DNA from: Cellulomonas chitinilytica
GTDB lineage: Bacteria; Actinomycetota; Actinomycetes; Actinomycetales; Cellulomonadaceae
Length of the DNA: 64,000 nt
Assembly (NCBI RefSeq): GCF_016862675.1
Contig: NZ_BONK01000012.1
Span: 62,001-126,000 of the forward strand
Direction of reading: 5' to 3'
Below are positions 33,944 to 41,468 of the stretch, piece after piece. How positions within the stretch are numbered: position 1 is the stretch's first letter; each line of letters opens with the position of its first letter. Position numbers and translations under genes: made by a program. A model generated the notes under the pieces. The model saw only the letters and a list, made by a program, of their open reading frames with translations, had not been told where the DNA came from and searched no databases.

Positions 33944-33969
33944 ATCGGCCGGGTCTGTCGGTTCCTGAC
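33944..33969 (-). promoter_or_regulatory. Sigma-28 (FliA)-type promoter before flgN
   Basis: Minus strand: GTCA (from 33969), N17, CCGATACG (from 33948). The -10 is close to the general sigma-28 form GCCGATAA, since a G precedes it; the -35 has GTCA where the other sites have CTCA. It would drive flgN-flgK-flgL-fliW. Confidence 0.6.
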
Positions 33970-34062
33970 GACTTTTCGGTCGGATTCACGTCCGCGCCTG
34001 TCGTCGAAGCGCTTCCGAGCGCTATCTCCGGAGGGTCCGGATGTGTCGGGATCCACGTCACA

Positions 34063-34078
34063 TGTGATCTGCGTCACA
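34063..34078. promoter_or_regulatory. CRP/GlxR-type binding site
   Basis: TGTGA-TCTGCG-TCACA: both half-sites match the CRP consensus TGTGA-N6-TCACA exactly. Actinobacterial cAMP receptor proteins (Crp, GlxR) recognise the same motif. It lies about 150 bases before the sigma-factor start and about 200 bases before flgN, so it could act on either side; the CRP gene is not in this window. Confidence 0.7.
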
Positions 34079-34219
34079 CTCGAACGGCCCAGGTGCCAGC
34101 ACCCAGGTGGGCTTCCCCTACTTCCTTCCGATTTGCCTACCGGCCCGTCAGTTGCCCGCAGATATCGATAGTTCGTGGGACTCAAGACCCGGTCCGGCCG
34201 TACCGACCGACTCGAAGTG

Positions 34220-35107
34220 ATGAGCAACACAGAGACACCCGAGCAGCTGGTCCTGCAGAACCTCCCGCTGGTGGGATATGCGGTCAGCGAGCTGCTGCAC
34301 CGTGTCCCCCCGACGGTCTCCCGCGACGAGCTCGCGTCGGCCGGCAGCCTGGCGCTGGTGCTGGCGGCGCGCGCGTACGACCCCTCGACGGGTGTCCCGT
34401 TCGCGCGCTACGCCTCCCTGCGCATCCGTGGCGCGCTCGTCGACGAGCTGCGCTCGATGGACTGGGCGTCGCGCGGCGCACGGCACCGTGTCCGTGAGCT
34501 CACCGCCACCACCGAGCGGCTCACCGCCGCGCTCAAGCGGCGCCCCACGCGCGACGAGCTCGCCGAGGCGCTCGGCACCGACGTGCGCACCGTCGACGCC
34601 GCCGCCCGCGACGCCGAGCGCCGCGTCCTGTCCATGGACGCGACCGAGGGCATGGGCGCGACGCTCGTCGCCGACCCCGGGGCCGGCCCCGAGGAGGCGC
34701 TGCTCGTCGGCGAGCAGCACCGCTGGCTCGCCGCCGCCGTGCACTCCCTGCCCGACCGGCTGCGCACCGTCGTCGAGGGCATCTTCCTGCAGGACCGGTC
34801 CGTCGCCGAGCTCGCCGCCGAGCTCGGGGTGACGCAGTCCCGTATCAGCCAGCTGCGCACCGAGGCACTCGCCCTCCTCAAGGACGGCATGAACGCCGGG
34901 CTCGACCCCGACCTCGTCAGCACGCCCGCGCGTCCCGACGGCGTCGCCGAGCGTCGCCGCCAGAGCTACTTCGCGGCCGTCGCCGCCCGCGCCGCGCTCG
35001 CCACCGCCGTTCCTACGTCCGTGCGCATGTCCGGCGTCCCGACGCAGCGCAGCACCGTCGCTGCCGCCGACGACGCCCGCACGCCCGCGATCACCCGGAC
35101 GGCCTGA
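34220..35107 (+). CDS. fliA: Flagellar sigma-28 factor (FliA/WhiG type)
   Basis: 295 residues. Sigma region 2: NLPLVGYAVSELLHRVPPTVSRDELASAGSLALVLAARAYDPSTGVPFARYASLRIRGALVDELRSMDWASRGAR, which is the FliA/WhiG pattern (FARYASLRIRGAIxDELRxxDW). Region 3 has RPTRDELAEALGTD and region 4 RTVVEGIFLQDRSVAELAAELGVTQSRISQLRTEALALLKDG. A tail of about 60 residues beyond region 4 is unusual. Directs RNA polymerase to late flagellar promoters. ATG 34220 is chosen; a GTG reading at 34175 would add 15 non-conserved residues. fliC follows 100 bases later. Confidence 0.92.
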   Translation: MSNTETPEQLVLQNLPLVGYAVSELLHRVPPTVSRDELASAGSLALVLAARAYDPSTGVPFARYASLRIRGALVDELRSMDWASRGARHRVRELTATTERLTAALKRRPTRDELAEALGTDVRTVDAAARDAERRVLSMDATEGMGATLVADPGAGPEEALLVGEQHRWLAAAVHSLPDRLRTVVEGIFLQDRSVAELAAELGVTQSRISQLRTEALALLKDGMNAGLDPDLVSTPARPDGVAERRRQSYFAAVAARAALATAVPTSVRMSGVPTQRSTVAAADDARTPAITRTA

Positions 35108-35125
35108 AACTCGTCGCAGAAACTC

Positions 35126-35153
35126 CTCACACCGGGTCGGCGCTGCCGATGGG
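35126..35153 (+). promoter_or_regulatory. Sigma-28 (FliA)-type promoter before fliC
   Basis: CTCA (35126-35129), N16, CCGATGGG (35146-35153). The preceding bases GAAACTC also recur at the flgB site (GAAACCT). Leader to the fliC ATG is about 48 bases and contains GGAGGA. This is the only one of six with N16 instead of N17. Confidence 0.65.
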
Positions 35154-35207
35154 AGAGGTAAGCCCACGGATGGGCGGCTCTGACCCGACACATGGAGGAA
35201 GATCACG

Positions 35208-36380
35208 ATGGGTCTCTCGATCAACCAGAACATCGCGGCCACCAACGCGTACCGCAACCTGAGCAACACCCAGAACGACCTCTCGAAGTCGCTCGAGAAG
35301 CTCTCGTCGGGCTTCCGCATCAACCGTGCGGCGGACGACGCGGCCGGCCTGGCGATCTCCGAGGGCCTGCGCTCGCAGGTCGGTGGCCTCAAGGTCGCCG
35401 TCCGCAACGCCCAGGACGGCATCTCCGTCGTGCAGACCGCTGAGGGTGCCCTCACGGAGACCCACTCCATCCTGCAGCGCATGCGTGACCTCACGGTCCA
35501 GGCGTCGAACGAGGGTGGCCTGTCCTCCGACGCGAAGGGCAACATCCAGTCGGAGATCTCGCAGCTGAAGGACGAGCTGACGCGCATCGCCGACACGACG
35601 CAGTTCAACGGCACGAAGCTGCTCGACGGCACGTACAGCGCCGGCAAGTTCCAGGTCGGCGCGAACGCGGGCGAGACGATCACGGTCTCGGTCGGCACGT
35701 CGATGAGCGCCAAGGGCCTCGGCGTCGACGTCGTGGACGTCACCGCCGCGACGGCTGGCACGACCGCCACCGTGACGGCGGCGACCGGCGGTGCGACGCC
35801 CGCCGCGGGCACGATCGCCGTCGCCGGTGACTTCACCCTCTCGGAGAAGTTCGACGGCCTGAGCGGCACGGTGTCCTACGGCGGCAAGAGCATCGACCTC
35901 TCGACGGTCAAGTTCGCCGACGGCTCCTCCGCCGCCCAGCGCCTGACGGCCCTCAACAAGGCGGTCCAGGACAAGCTCGGCACGGGCATCACCGCAACGG
36001 CCTCCGCCACCAACCTGACCTTCACGGGTACCGCTGCCACGCCCGCCAACCCGACGGCTGCTCAGCTGGCGTCGGTTCAGGTCGGCTTCGCGCAGGCCTC
36101 CGGCGCGAGCGCGGCGATCGACAAGATCGACACCGCGATCAAGACGGTCTCCACGGTCCGCTCGGACCTCGGTGCCGTGCAGAACCGGTTCGACCACACG
36201 ATCAAGAACCTGAACGTCGCGGTCGAGAACCTGTCGGCGTCGGAGTCGCGGATCCGCGACACCGACATGGCGTCGGAGATGGTCTCGTTCACGCGGGCCC
36301 AGATCCTGTCGCAGGCCGGCACGGCGATGCTCGCGCAGGCCAACCAGATCCCCCAGGGCGTGCTCTCGCTCCTGCGGTGA
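35208..36380 (+). CDS. fliC: Flagellin
   Basis: 390 residues. Conserved D0/D1 N-terminus (MGLSINQNIAATNAYRNLSN, LSSGFRINRAADDAAGLAISEGL, 1 to about 140) and C-terminus (VRSDLGAVQNRFDHTIKNLNVAVENLSASESRIRDTDMASEMVSFTRAQILSQAGTAMLAQANQIPQGVLSLLR). A variable Thr/Ala-rich surface domain (about 170-300) lies between. Major filament subunit, exported without signal peptide. Strong GGAGGA ribosome-binding site, sigma-28-type promoter upstream and hairpins downstream fit high expression as a single gene. Confidence 0.98.
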   Translation: MGLSINQNIAATNAYRNLSNTQNDLSKSLEKLSSGFRINRAADDAAGLAISEGLRSQVGGLKVAVRNAQDGISVVQTAEGALTETHSILQRMRDLTVQASNEGGLSSDAKGNIQSEISQLKDELTRIADTTQFNGTKLLDGTYSAGKFQVGANAGETITVSVGTSMSAKGLGVDVVDVTAATAGTTATVTAATGGATPAAGTIAVAGDFTLSEKFDGLSGTVSYGGKSIDLSTVKFADGSSAAQRLTALNKAVQDKLGTGITATASATNLTFTGTAATPANPTAAQLASVQVGFAQASGASAAIDKIDTAIKTVSTVRSDLGAVQNRFDHTIKNLNVAVENLSASESRIRDTDMASEMVSFTRAQILSQAGTAMLAQANQIPQGVLSLLR

Positions 36381-36387
36381 CCTGACC

Positions 36388-36462
36388 GGTGACCCTCGGG
36401 TCACCACACCGTGAGACGCACCGGTGGCGGGTCGGCGAAGGCCACCCGCCACCGGTGTCTCA
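36388..36462 (+). terminator. Two hairpins after fliC
   Basis: First hairpin 36388-36405 (GGTGACCC / GGGTCACC, 2-base nominal loop). Second, stronger: left arm 36412-36432, right arm 36444-36462, 13 bp of continuous pairing (ACCGGTGGCGGGT) plus 6 bp beyond a 2-base bulge, 11-base loop. It ends 33 bases before fliD. No sigma-28-type box follows it, so fliD-fliS may depend on readthrough or on a promoter I do not recognise. Confidence 0.75.
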
Positions 36463-36495
36463 TACCCCACACGAACGAAACGGACGGACTCCCGC

Positions 36496-37845
36496 ATGGC
36501 AGCGATGGGCATCGATGGCCTGGTCAGTGGCCTGAACACCACCGACCTCATCAACCAGCTCATGCAGGTCGAGTCCGCCCCGCAGACGGCGCTCAAGACG
36601 AAGCAGACGGAGACGTCGACGCTCGTCACGGCACTGCAGGCCCTGAACGTCAAGGTCGCGTCGCTGACCGACACCGCGACCAAGGCCGCGACGGCGTCGT
36701 CGTGGACCGCCATGAAGGCGTCCGCGTCCTCGACCTCGGTCACGGCGACCACGTCCGCGACGTCCCAGGCGACCGCGCTGTCCTTCACGGTGGACAAGCT
36801 CGCGAGCAGCCAGACCTCGTTGACGGATCCGCTCGACCTCGCCCGCTTGACGAGCGGCACCGGGACCATCACCGTCGAGATGAACGGCAAGCTCACGGAG
36901 ATCGCCGTGGGCTCGGACGCAGCCGCGACGGCGCGCGCCATCTCGTCGTCGAAGGCGGGCGTCTCGGCGGTCGCCGTCAAGGTCGGCTCCGAGACCCGCT
37001 TCCAGCTCACCGGCACCTCGTCGGGTGAAGCGAGCTCGTTCAAGGTCTACGTCGGCACGGCCGACGAGGTGACGGCGGGCACGGCGTCGGAGGTGTCACT
37101 GGAGCACACCAGCAAGGCCGCCGACGCCGAGATCACGCTGTGGGCCGGGTCGAGCGCCGCGCGGACCGTGAAGTCGTCCTCGAACACGTTCTCGGACGTG
37201 CTCGACGGCACCGCGTTCACCGTGTCGAAGGTCGAGACCGACCCCGTGAAGCTCACCGTCAGCACGGACACCGCCGCGCTCGCGTCGCTGGGCAAGAACC
37301 TGGTGGCCTCGCTCGGCGTCGTGCTGTCCGAGATCTCCTCGCGCACCGCGTCGACCACGACGACCGAGGACGGCCGCACCGTCGTCAAGGGTGGGGTGCT
37401 GTCCGGGTCGAGCTCGGTGCGCACGCTCCAGCAGCGGGTCCAGTCCGCCGCGTCCTTCCCCGTGAACGGCGTCTCGCCGTCCGCGGTCGGCATCAGCATG
37501 GACAAGGACGGCAACTTCACGTTCGACGAGGCCAAGTTCACGGCGGCCCTGGCAGCCGACCCGGCGAAGGTGCAGTCGGTGATGTCCGGTCTCGCCCAGC
37601 GCGTCGCGGACGTCGCGAAGAGCACGTCGGACAGCAAGACCGGCACCCTCACGGCCGAGATCACCGGCCAGCAGGGTCTCGTGAAGGACCTGGGCGAACG
37701 GATCGACTCGTGGGACGCCCGCCTCGCGCTGCGCAAGGAAGGCCTGCAGGCCACCTACTCCGCGCTCGAGGTCACGCTCTCGAACATGCAGTCCCAGTCG
37801 AGCTGGCTCGCCAGCCAGCTCTCGTCGCTGTCCACGTCGAGCTGA
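36496..37845 (+). CDS. fliD: Flagellar cap protein FliD
   Basis: 449 residues. FliD_N: MGIDGLVSGLNTTDLINQLMQVESAPQTALKTKQTE; central Thr/Ser-rich region with VDKLASSQT; FliD_C near 230-440 with SMDKDGNFTFDEAKFTAALAADPAKVQSVM and a C-terminal coiled coil WDARLALRKEGLQATYSALEVTLSNMQSQSSWLASQL. Caps the growing filament outside the cell. The start could be the ATG at 36496 or 36505; neither has a strong ribosome-binding site. Confidence 0.95.
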   Translation: MAAMGIDGLVSGLNTTDLINQLMQVESAPQTALKTKQTETSTLVTALQALNVKVASLTDTATKAATASSWTAMKASASSTSVTATTSATSQATALSFTVDKLASSQTSLTDPLDLARLTSGTGTITVEMNGKLTEIAVGSDAAATARAISSSKAGVSAVAVKVGSETRFQLTGTSSGEASSFKVYVGTADEVTAGTASEVSLEHTSKAADAEITLWAGSSAARTVKSSSNTFSDVLDGTAFTVSKVETDPVKLTVSTDTAALASLGKNLVASLGVVLSEISSRTASTTTTEDGRTVVKGGVLSGSSSVRTLQQRVQSAASFPVNGVSPSAVGISMDKDGNFTFDEAKFTAALAADPAKVQSVMSGLAQRVADVAKSTSDSKTGTLTAEITGQQGLVKDLGERIDSWDARLALRKEGLQATYSALEVTLSNMQSQSSWLASQLSSLSTSS

Positions 37846-37858
37846 CGGAAGGGTCCTC

Positions 37859-38302
37859 ATGCCTGACATCCGTGCCCGGTACATGGCCGACGCGGTCGCC
37901 ACGGTCGGCCCCGCGCGACTGCTCACGATGCTCTACGACCGCATGCTGCTCGACGTCGACCGTGCGGTCGAGTCGCTGCAGGCGGGGGACCGCCCGGGCG
38001 CGAGCTCGCACCTCATGCACGCGCAGGAGATCGTCGCCGAGCTCATCGTGAGCCTCGACGAGCAGGCCTGGGACGGCGGACCGCAGCTCATGTCGATCTA
38101 CCGCTTCCTGCTCACCGAGCTCGTCGAGACCGGCGTCCGCGGTGACGTGGAGAAGGCGCGCGCCTGCCGTGGCCTCATCGAGCCGCTCGCGGAGGCGTGG
38201 CACGAGGCGGCGCGCTCGCTCGCGCACGTTGACATCCCGACCCAGCCCGACGCGCCCGCGCTCGAGACCGCGACGTCGGTCGGGCTGCTGGGCGTCGGCT
38301 GA
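37859..38302 (+). CDS. fliS: Flagellin export chaperone FliS
   Basis: 147 residues. RARYMADAVATVGPARLLTMLYDRMLLDVDRAVESLQAGDRPGASSHLMHAQEIVAELIVSLD is the FliS helical core (YxxxxVxTxxPxxLxxMLYD). Binds the flagellin C-terminus in the cytoplasm and prevents early polymerisation. GGAAGG precedes the ATG; 13 bases after fliD and two before the next gene. Confidence 0.95.
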   Translation: MPDIRARYMADAVATVGPARLLTMLYDRMLLDVDRAVESLQAGDRPGASSHLMHAQEIVAELIVSLDEQAWDGGPQLMSIYRFLLTELVETGVRGDVEKARACRGLIEPLAEAWHEAARSLAHVDIPTQPDAPALETATSVGLLGVG

Positions 38303-38304
38303 CG

Positions 38305-38652
38305 ATGTCCACGCTGGTGGCCGAGGTGGACGACGTCCGCTGGCTCGACGCCTGGACCGAGGCGCTCGACGCGATCGAGCTCGACGTCTGCGCGGCGGAG
38401 GACCTGCTGCGCACCGCGCACCTCACGCCGGTCGAGGAGGTCGCCGCCGCGTCCGTCTGGCACCCGCCGACGGCGCTCGGCCCCCTGCCGGCCGCCCTGC
38501 ACGTGCGGGCGTCCGCGATCCTGGAGCGCCAGCTCGACGTCGCCCGGCGCACCGCCGAGGCCCTCGCGTACTCGCGGCGGCACCTCGCCGCGGCCGACCT
38601 GGCGCGCCCGCGCCCGCTGGAGACCCCCGTCTACGTGGACGAGCAGGCCTGA
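38305..38652 (+). CDS. Small helical protein after fliS, possible FliT-like chaperone
   Basis: 115 residues, predicted all-helical: VRWLDAWTEALDAIELDVCAAEDLLRTA, PLPAALHVRASAILERQLDVARRTAEALAYSRRHLAAADLARP. No family recognised from sequence. The position directly after fliD-fliS, where FliT (the FliD chaperone) lies in many bacteria, and the size suggest an export chaperone; this is inference from location only. The ATG is two bases after the fliS stop, so it is translated with it. A sigma-28-type promoter for flgB begins 55 bases downstream. Confidence 0.7.
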   Translation: MSTLVAEVDDVRWLDAWTEALDAIELDVCAAEDLLRTAHLTPVEEVAAASVWHPPTALGPLPAALHVRASAILERQLDVARRTAEALAYSRRHLAAADLARPRPLETPVYVDEQA

Positions 38653-38707
38653 CCAGCACGTTCGTCGGGGCAAATATCAAGGCGCCGACAAAACTTCTGT
38701 GAAACCT

Positions 38708-38736
38708 CTCATCGTGTGGCGGGCGCCACCGATGGG
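38708..38736 (+). promoter_or_regulatory. Sigma-28 (FliA)-type promoter before flgB
   Basis: CTCAT from 38708 (N17 counted from CTCA), then CCGATGGG (38729-38736). Preceded by GAAACCT as at fliC. It would start the flgB-to-flgE operon, about 78 bases before the flgB ATG. Confidence 0.65.
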
Positions 38737-38813
38737 GAGCATGAGCACGGATCGCTCGCGCAGCAGGCCACGGATCGGCCGACTCGTTCCCTCGTCGGTG
38801 AGGTGTGCCTGTC

Positions 38814-39161
38814 ATGGGCTTGTTCGATTCCGTGAGCTCCGTCGCGCTCAACAGCGCCCTCGACGGTCTCGCGCTGCGCCAGCGGGTGATCGCGGACAAC
38901 GTCGCGAACATCAACACCCCGGACTTCCACGCCAAGAAGGTCGAGTTCGAGGACGCCCTCAAGAAGGCGGTCGGCCACGGCAGCGGTGCCGCGGCGGCGA
39001 CGACCGCCCGGTCGCTCGAGCCGACCCGTGAGGACGGCAACAACGTGAACCTCGACGAGGAGACGCTGCTCAACGTCGACACGAACCTGCGCTACCAGCT
39101 CGCGACGCAGGCCGTGTCCGGGCAGTTCTCCACCATCCGCGCAGCGATGAGGACCAGCTGA
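38814..39161 (+). CDS. flgB: Flagellar proximal rod protein FlgB
   Basis: 115 residues. MGLFDSVSSVALNSALDGLALRQRVIADNVANINTPDFHAKKVEFEDAL carries the rod signature ANxANxxTPxF; the C-terminus LRYQLATQAVSGQFSTIRAAMR is typical. Part of the rod above the MS ring, exported by the flagellar apparatus. ATG 38814 is preferred to GTG 38805 because GAGG is better spaced and family proteins start at this Met. Shares one base with flgC (TGATG). Confidence 0.94.
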   Translation: MGLFDSVSSVALNSALDGLALRQRVIADNVANINTPDFHAKKVEFEDALKKAVGHGSGAAAATTARSLEPTREDGNNVNLDEETLLNVDTNLRYQLATQAVSGQFSTIRAAMRTS

Positions 39162-39559
39162 TGACCATCTTCGGCGCCATCGGGATCGCCAGCACCGGGC
39201 TGACGGTGCACCGCAAGTGGCTCGACGCGGTGAGCGACAACCTCGCGAACGTGAGCACCGTCCGCTCCACGTCGGAGGAGGCGTTCAAGCAGAAGTACGT
39301 GATCGCCGCGGAGACCGCCGGCGAGAACCAGGGCGTCCACGTCGCCGGGACCCTCGAGGGCAGCGGCGAGGGCCGCCTCGTCTACGAGCCCGACCACCCG
39401 CTCGCCGACGAGCAGGGGTACGTGCGGTACCCCGACGTCGACATGTCGAGCCAGATGACCCAGCTGATCATGGCGCAGCGCGGCTACCAGGCGAACGCCG
39501 CGGTGGTCGACCGCGCCAAGGAGACCTACCAGGCCGCACTGCAGATCGGACGCATCTGA
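39161..39559 (+). CDS. flgC: Flagellar proximal rod protein FlgC
   Basis: 132 residues. MTIFGAIGIASTGLTVHRKWLDAVSDNLANVSTVRSTSEEAFKQKYV and the C-terminal YPDVDMSSQMTQLIMAQRGYQANAAVVDRAKETYQAALQIG match FlgC. Rod subunit with FlgB. One-base overlaps on both sides. Confidence 0.95.
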   Translation: MTIFGAIGIASTGLTVHRKWLDAVSDNLANVSTVRSTSEEAFKQKYVIAAETAGENQGVHVAGTLEGSGEGRLVYEPDHPLADEQGYVRYPDVDMSSQMTQLIMAQRGYQANAAVVDRAKETYQAALQIGRI

Positions 39560-39861
39560 TGACCTTCGCCGTCGCCCCCGTCCAGGCCGTCACGGCCGCG
39601 ACCCCGGGCCTGCCGACCGCGCCCGTCGCCGACCCCACGTCGGGCGACCGGTTCGCCTCCGTGCTGAACGGCGTCGACAGCCTGCAGCAGCTGCAGTCCA
39701 CGTCGAACGACCTCGCCGTCAAGGCCGTCACCGGTGACCTCGACGACGTGCACGACTACACGATCGCCGCCGCCGAGGCGTCCACCGCCATCGAGCTCAC
39801 GGCCGCCGTGCGCAACAAGGCGGTCGACGCGTTCAACGAGATCATGCGGATGCAGGCCTGA
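39559..39861 (+). CDS. fliE: Flagellar hook-basal body protein FliE
   Basis: 100 residues. FASVLNGVDSLQQLQSTSNDLAVKAVTGDLDDVHDYTIAAAEASTAIELTAAVRNKAVDAFNEIMRMQ is the FliE pattern (DVHxxxIAxxxAxxxxxxxxxVRNKxxxAYxEIMxMxx). Joins the MS ring to the rod. The ATG overlaps the flgC stop by one base. Confidence 0.94.
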   Translation: MTFAVAPVQAVTAATPGLPTAPVADPTSGDRFASVLNGVDSLQQLQSTSNDLAVKAVTGDLDDVHDYTIAAAEASTAIELTAAVRNKAVDAFNEIMRMQA

Positions 39862-41468
39862 TGCCCCCGCAGCTCCAGGCGGCCCTCGACCGGACCACCG
39901 CCGCGATCAAGCAGTTCACCGTCGCCCAGCGCACCCTCGCCGTCATCGGCATCGCCGGCGTGCTCCTCGGAGCGTTCGCGCTGAGCAGCTGGCTCGGCAA
40001 GCCGACGATGAGCCCGCTGTTCACCGGCCTGTCCGGCTCCGACGCCAGCGCGGTCGTCGACCAGCTCACGTCCGACGGCGTGAAGTACCAGCTCACCGAC
40101 GGCGGCTCCACCGTCCTCGTGCCCGACAGCGCGCTGTACTCCGAGCGCATCAAGCTCGCCGCGGCCGGTCTGCCGACCAACGCGGACGGCGGCGGCTACT
40201 CGCTGCTCGACGACATGCCGATGACGTCGTCCGAGTTCCAGCAGCAGAAGACGTACCAGCGGGCGATGGAGGGCGAGCTCGCCAAGACCATCTCCGCGAT
40301 CGACGGCGTCGAGACCGCGACCGTCAAGCTCGCGATCCCCGAGGACAGCGTCTTCGTCTCGGAGAAGTCCGACCCGACCGCGTCGGTGTTCGTGCGCACC
40401 AAGCCCGGCGTGACGCTGTCCGTGGACCAGGTCCAGGCCGTCGTCCACCTCGTGTCCGCCGGCATCGACGGCATGAAGCCGACCGACGTCGCCGTCGTCG
40501 ACGCCACCGGCGAGGTCCTCTCGGCCGTCGGCACCGGCACCACCGGCGGCGTGGCCGGCCAGCAGGCCAGCGACTACGAGGCCCGTGTGCAGGCGTCCGT
40601 GCAGGCGCTGCTCGACCGCGTCGTCGGCCCCGGCAAGTCCGCCGTGACCGTCACCGCGCAGGTCGACCAGACGCAGAAGGACACGACCGTCGAGCAGTTC
40701 TCCGCCACCCCGGACACGCCCCCGCTGGCGCAGTCGACCACGTCCGAGGAGTACACGGGCAGCGGCTCGACCGGCGCGGCCGGCGTGCTGGGCCCGGACA
40801 ACATCGCGGTCCCGAACGGCGACGCCACGGGCACCGACGGCGCCTACAAGTCGACCACCGAGGACACCACCAACGCGGTCAACAAGAGCACCGAGGTCAC
40901 GCACGCCGGGCCCGGGGCGATCGAGCGGCAGTCCGTCGCCGTCGTGCTCGACGAGAAGGCCGCCGCGCCGCTCGACATGACGGAGCTGCGCAGCACCATC
41001 GCCGCCGCCGCGGGCATCGACGAGACCCGCGGCGACACCGTCGCCGTGCAGGCCGTCCCGTTCGACACCGCCCAGGCGACCGCCGCCCAGGACGCCCTCG
41101 CCGCCGCCGACAAGGCGGCCGAGACGCAGCGCAAGGACGACCTGGTCAAGCAGGCCGCGATCGGCGCCGTGGTGCTCCTGCTCCTGCTGTCGGTCGCCGT
41201 CGCGATGGCGCGCCGCTCGCGCCGTGCCCGCCGCACCGCGCTCGACCTCGGCGAGCTGCCCGTGCTCGGCGAGGGTGGCAGCCGCCTCGGCATCGAGGGC
41301 ATCGCCGCCGACGCGCTGCCCGAGCTGCCGCCCGCGCCGCGTGACGACGAGCCCGACCTCGTCACCCGCAAGCGCGCCGAGATCTCCGCCCTCGCCGACG
41401 AGCAGCCCGCCGAGGTCGCCGACCTCCTGCGCGGCTGGCTCGCGACGTCCGGCTCCGGGCGGCGCTGA
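39861..41468 (+). CDS. fliF: Flagellar MS-ring protein FliF
   Basis: 535 residues. N-terminal membrane helix LAVIGIAGVLLGAFALSSWL, ring-building motifs (SPLFTGLSGSDASAVVDQLTSDGVKYQL, MEGELAKTISAIDGVETATVKLAIPEDSVF, ASVFVRTKPGVTLSVDQVQAVVHLVSAGIDGMKPTDVAVVDATGEVLS), a variable periplasmic segment, C-terminal membrane helix AAIGAVVLLLLLSVAVAMA and a cytoplasmic FliG-binding tail. Somewhat shorter than enterobacterial FliF. Confidence 0.96.
   Translation: MPPQLQAALDRTTAAIKQFTVAQRTLAVIGIAGVLLGAFALSSWLGKPTMSPLFTGLSGSDASAVVDQLTSDGVKYQLTDGGSTVLVPDSALYSERIKLAAAGLPTNADGGGYSLLDDMPMTSSEFQQQKTYQRAMEGELAKTISAIDGVETATVKLAIPEDSVFVSEKSDPTASVFVRTKPGVTLSVDQVQAVVHLVSAGIDGMKPTDVAVVDATGEVLSAVGTGTTGGVAGQQASDYEARVQASVQALLDRVVGPGKSAVTVTAQVDQTQKDTTVEQFSATPDTPPLAQSTTSEEYTGSGSTGAAGVLGPDNIAVPNGDATGTDGAYKSTTEDTTNAVNKSTEVTHAGPGAIERQSVAVVLDEKAAAPLDMTELRSTIAAAAGIDETRGDTVAVQAVPFDTAQATAAQDALAAADKAAETQRKDDLVKQAAIGAVVLLLLLSVAVAMARRSRRARRTALDLGELPVLGEGGSRLGIEGIAADALPELPPAPRDDEPDLVTRKRAEISALADEQPAEVADLLRGWLATSGSGRR

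Larger units (their letters stand above)
33865..34219. other. Divergent regulatory region between flgN and the flagellar sigma-factor gene
   Basis: 355 bases with lower GC than the surroundings and no ORF. It carries a sigma-28-type promoter toward flgN (33944-33969, minus) and a perfect CRP-type site (34063-34078). I could not recognise the housekeeping promoter expected before the sigma-factor gene. Confidence 0.7.

Noticed and set aside
34128-34132. CCGAT before the sigma-factor gene as a seventh sigma-28 promoter
   Set aside because: No CTCA/GTCA at 16-17 bases upstream.
38698-38713. CRP-like sequence TGTGA-N6-TCATC before flgB
   Set aside because: Only one half-site fits, and it overlaps the sigma-28-type -35 element, which explains the same bases.
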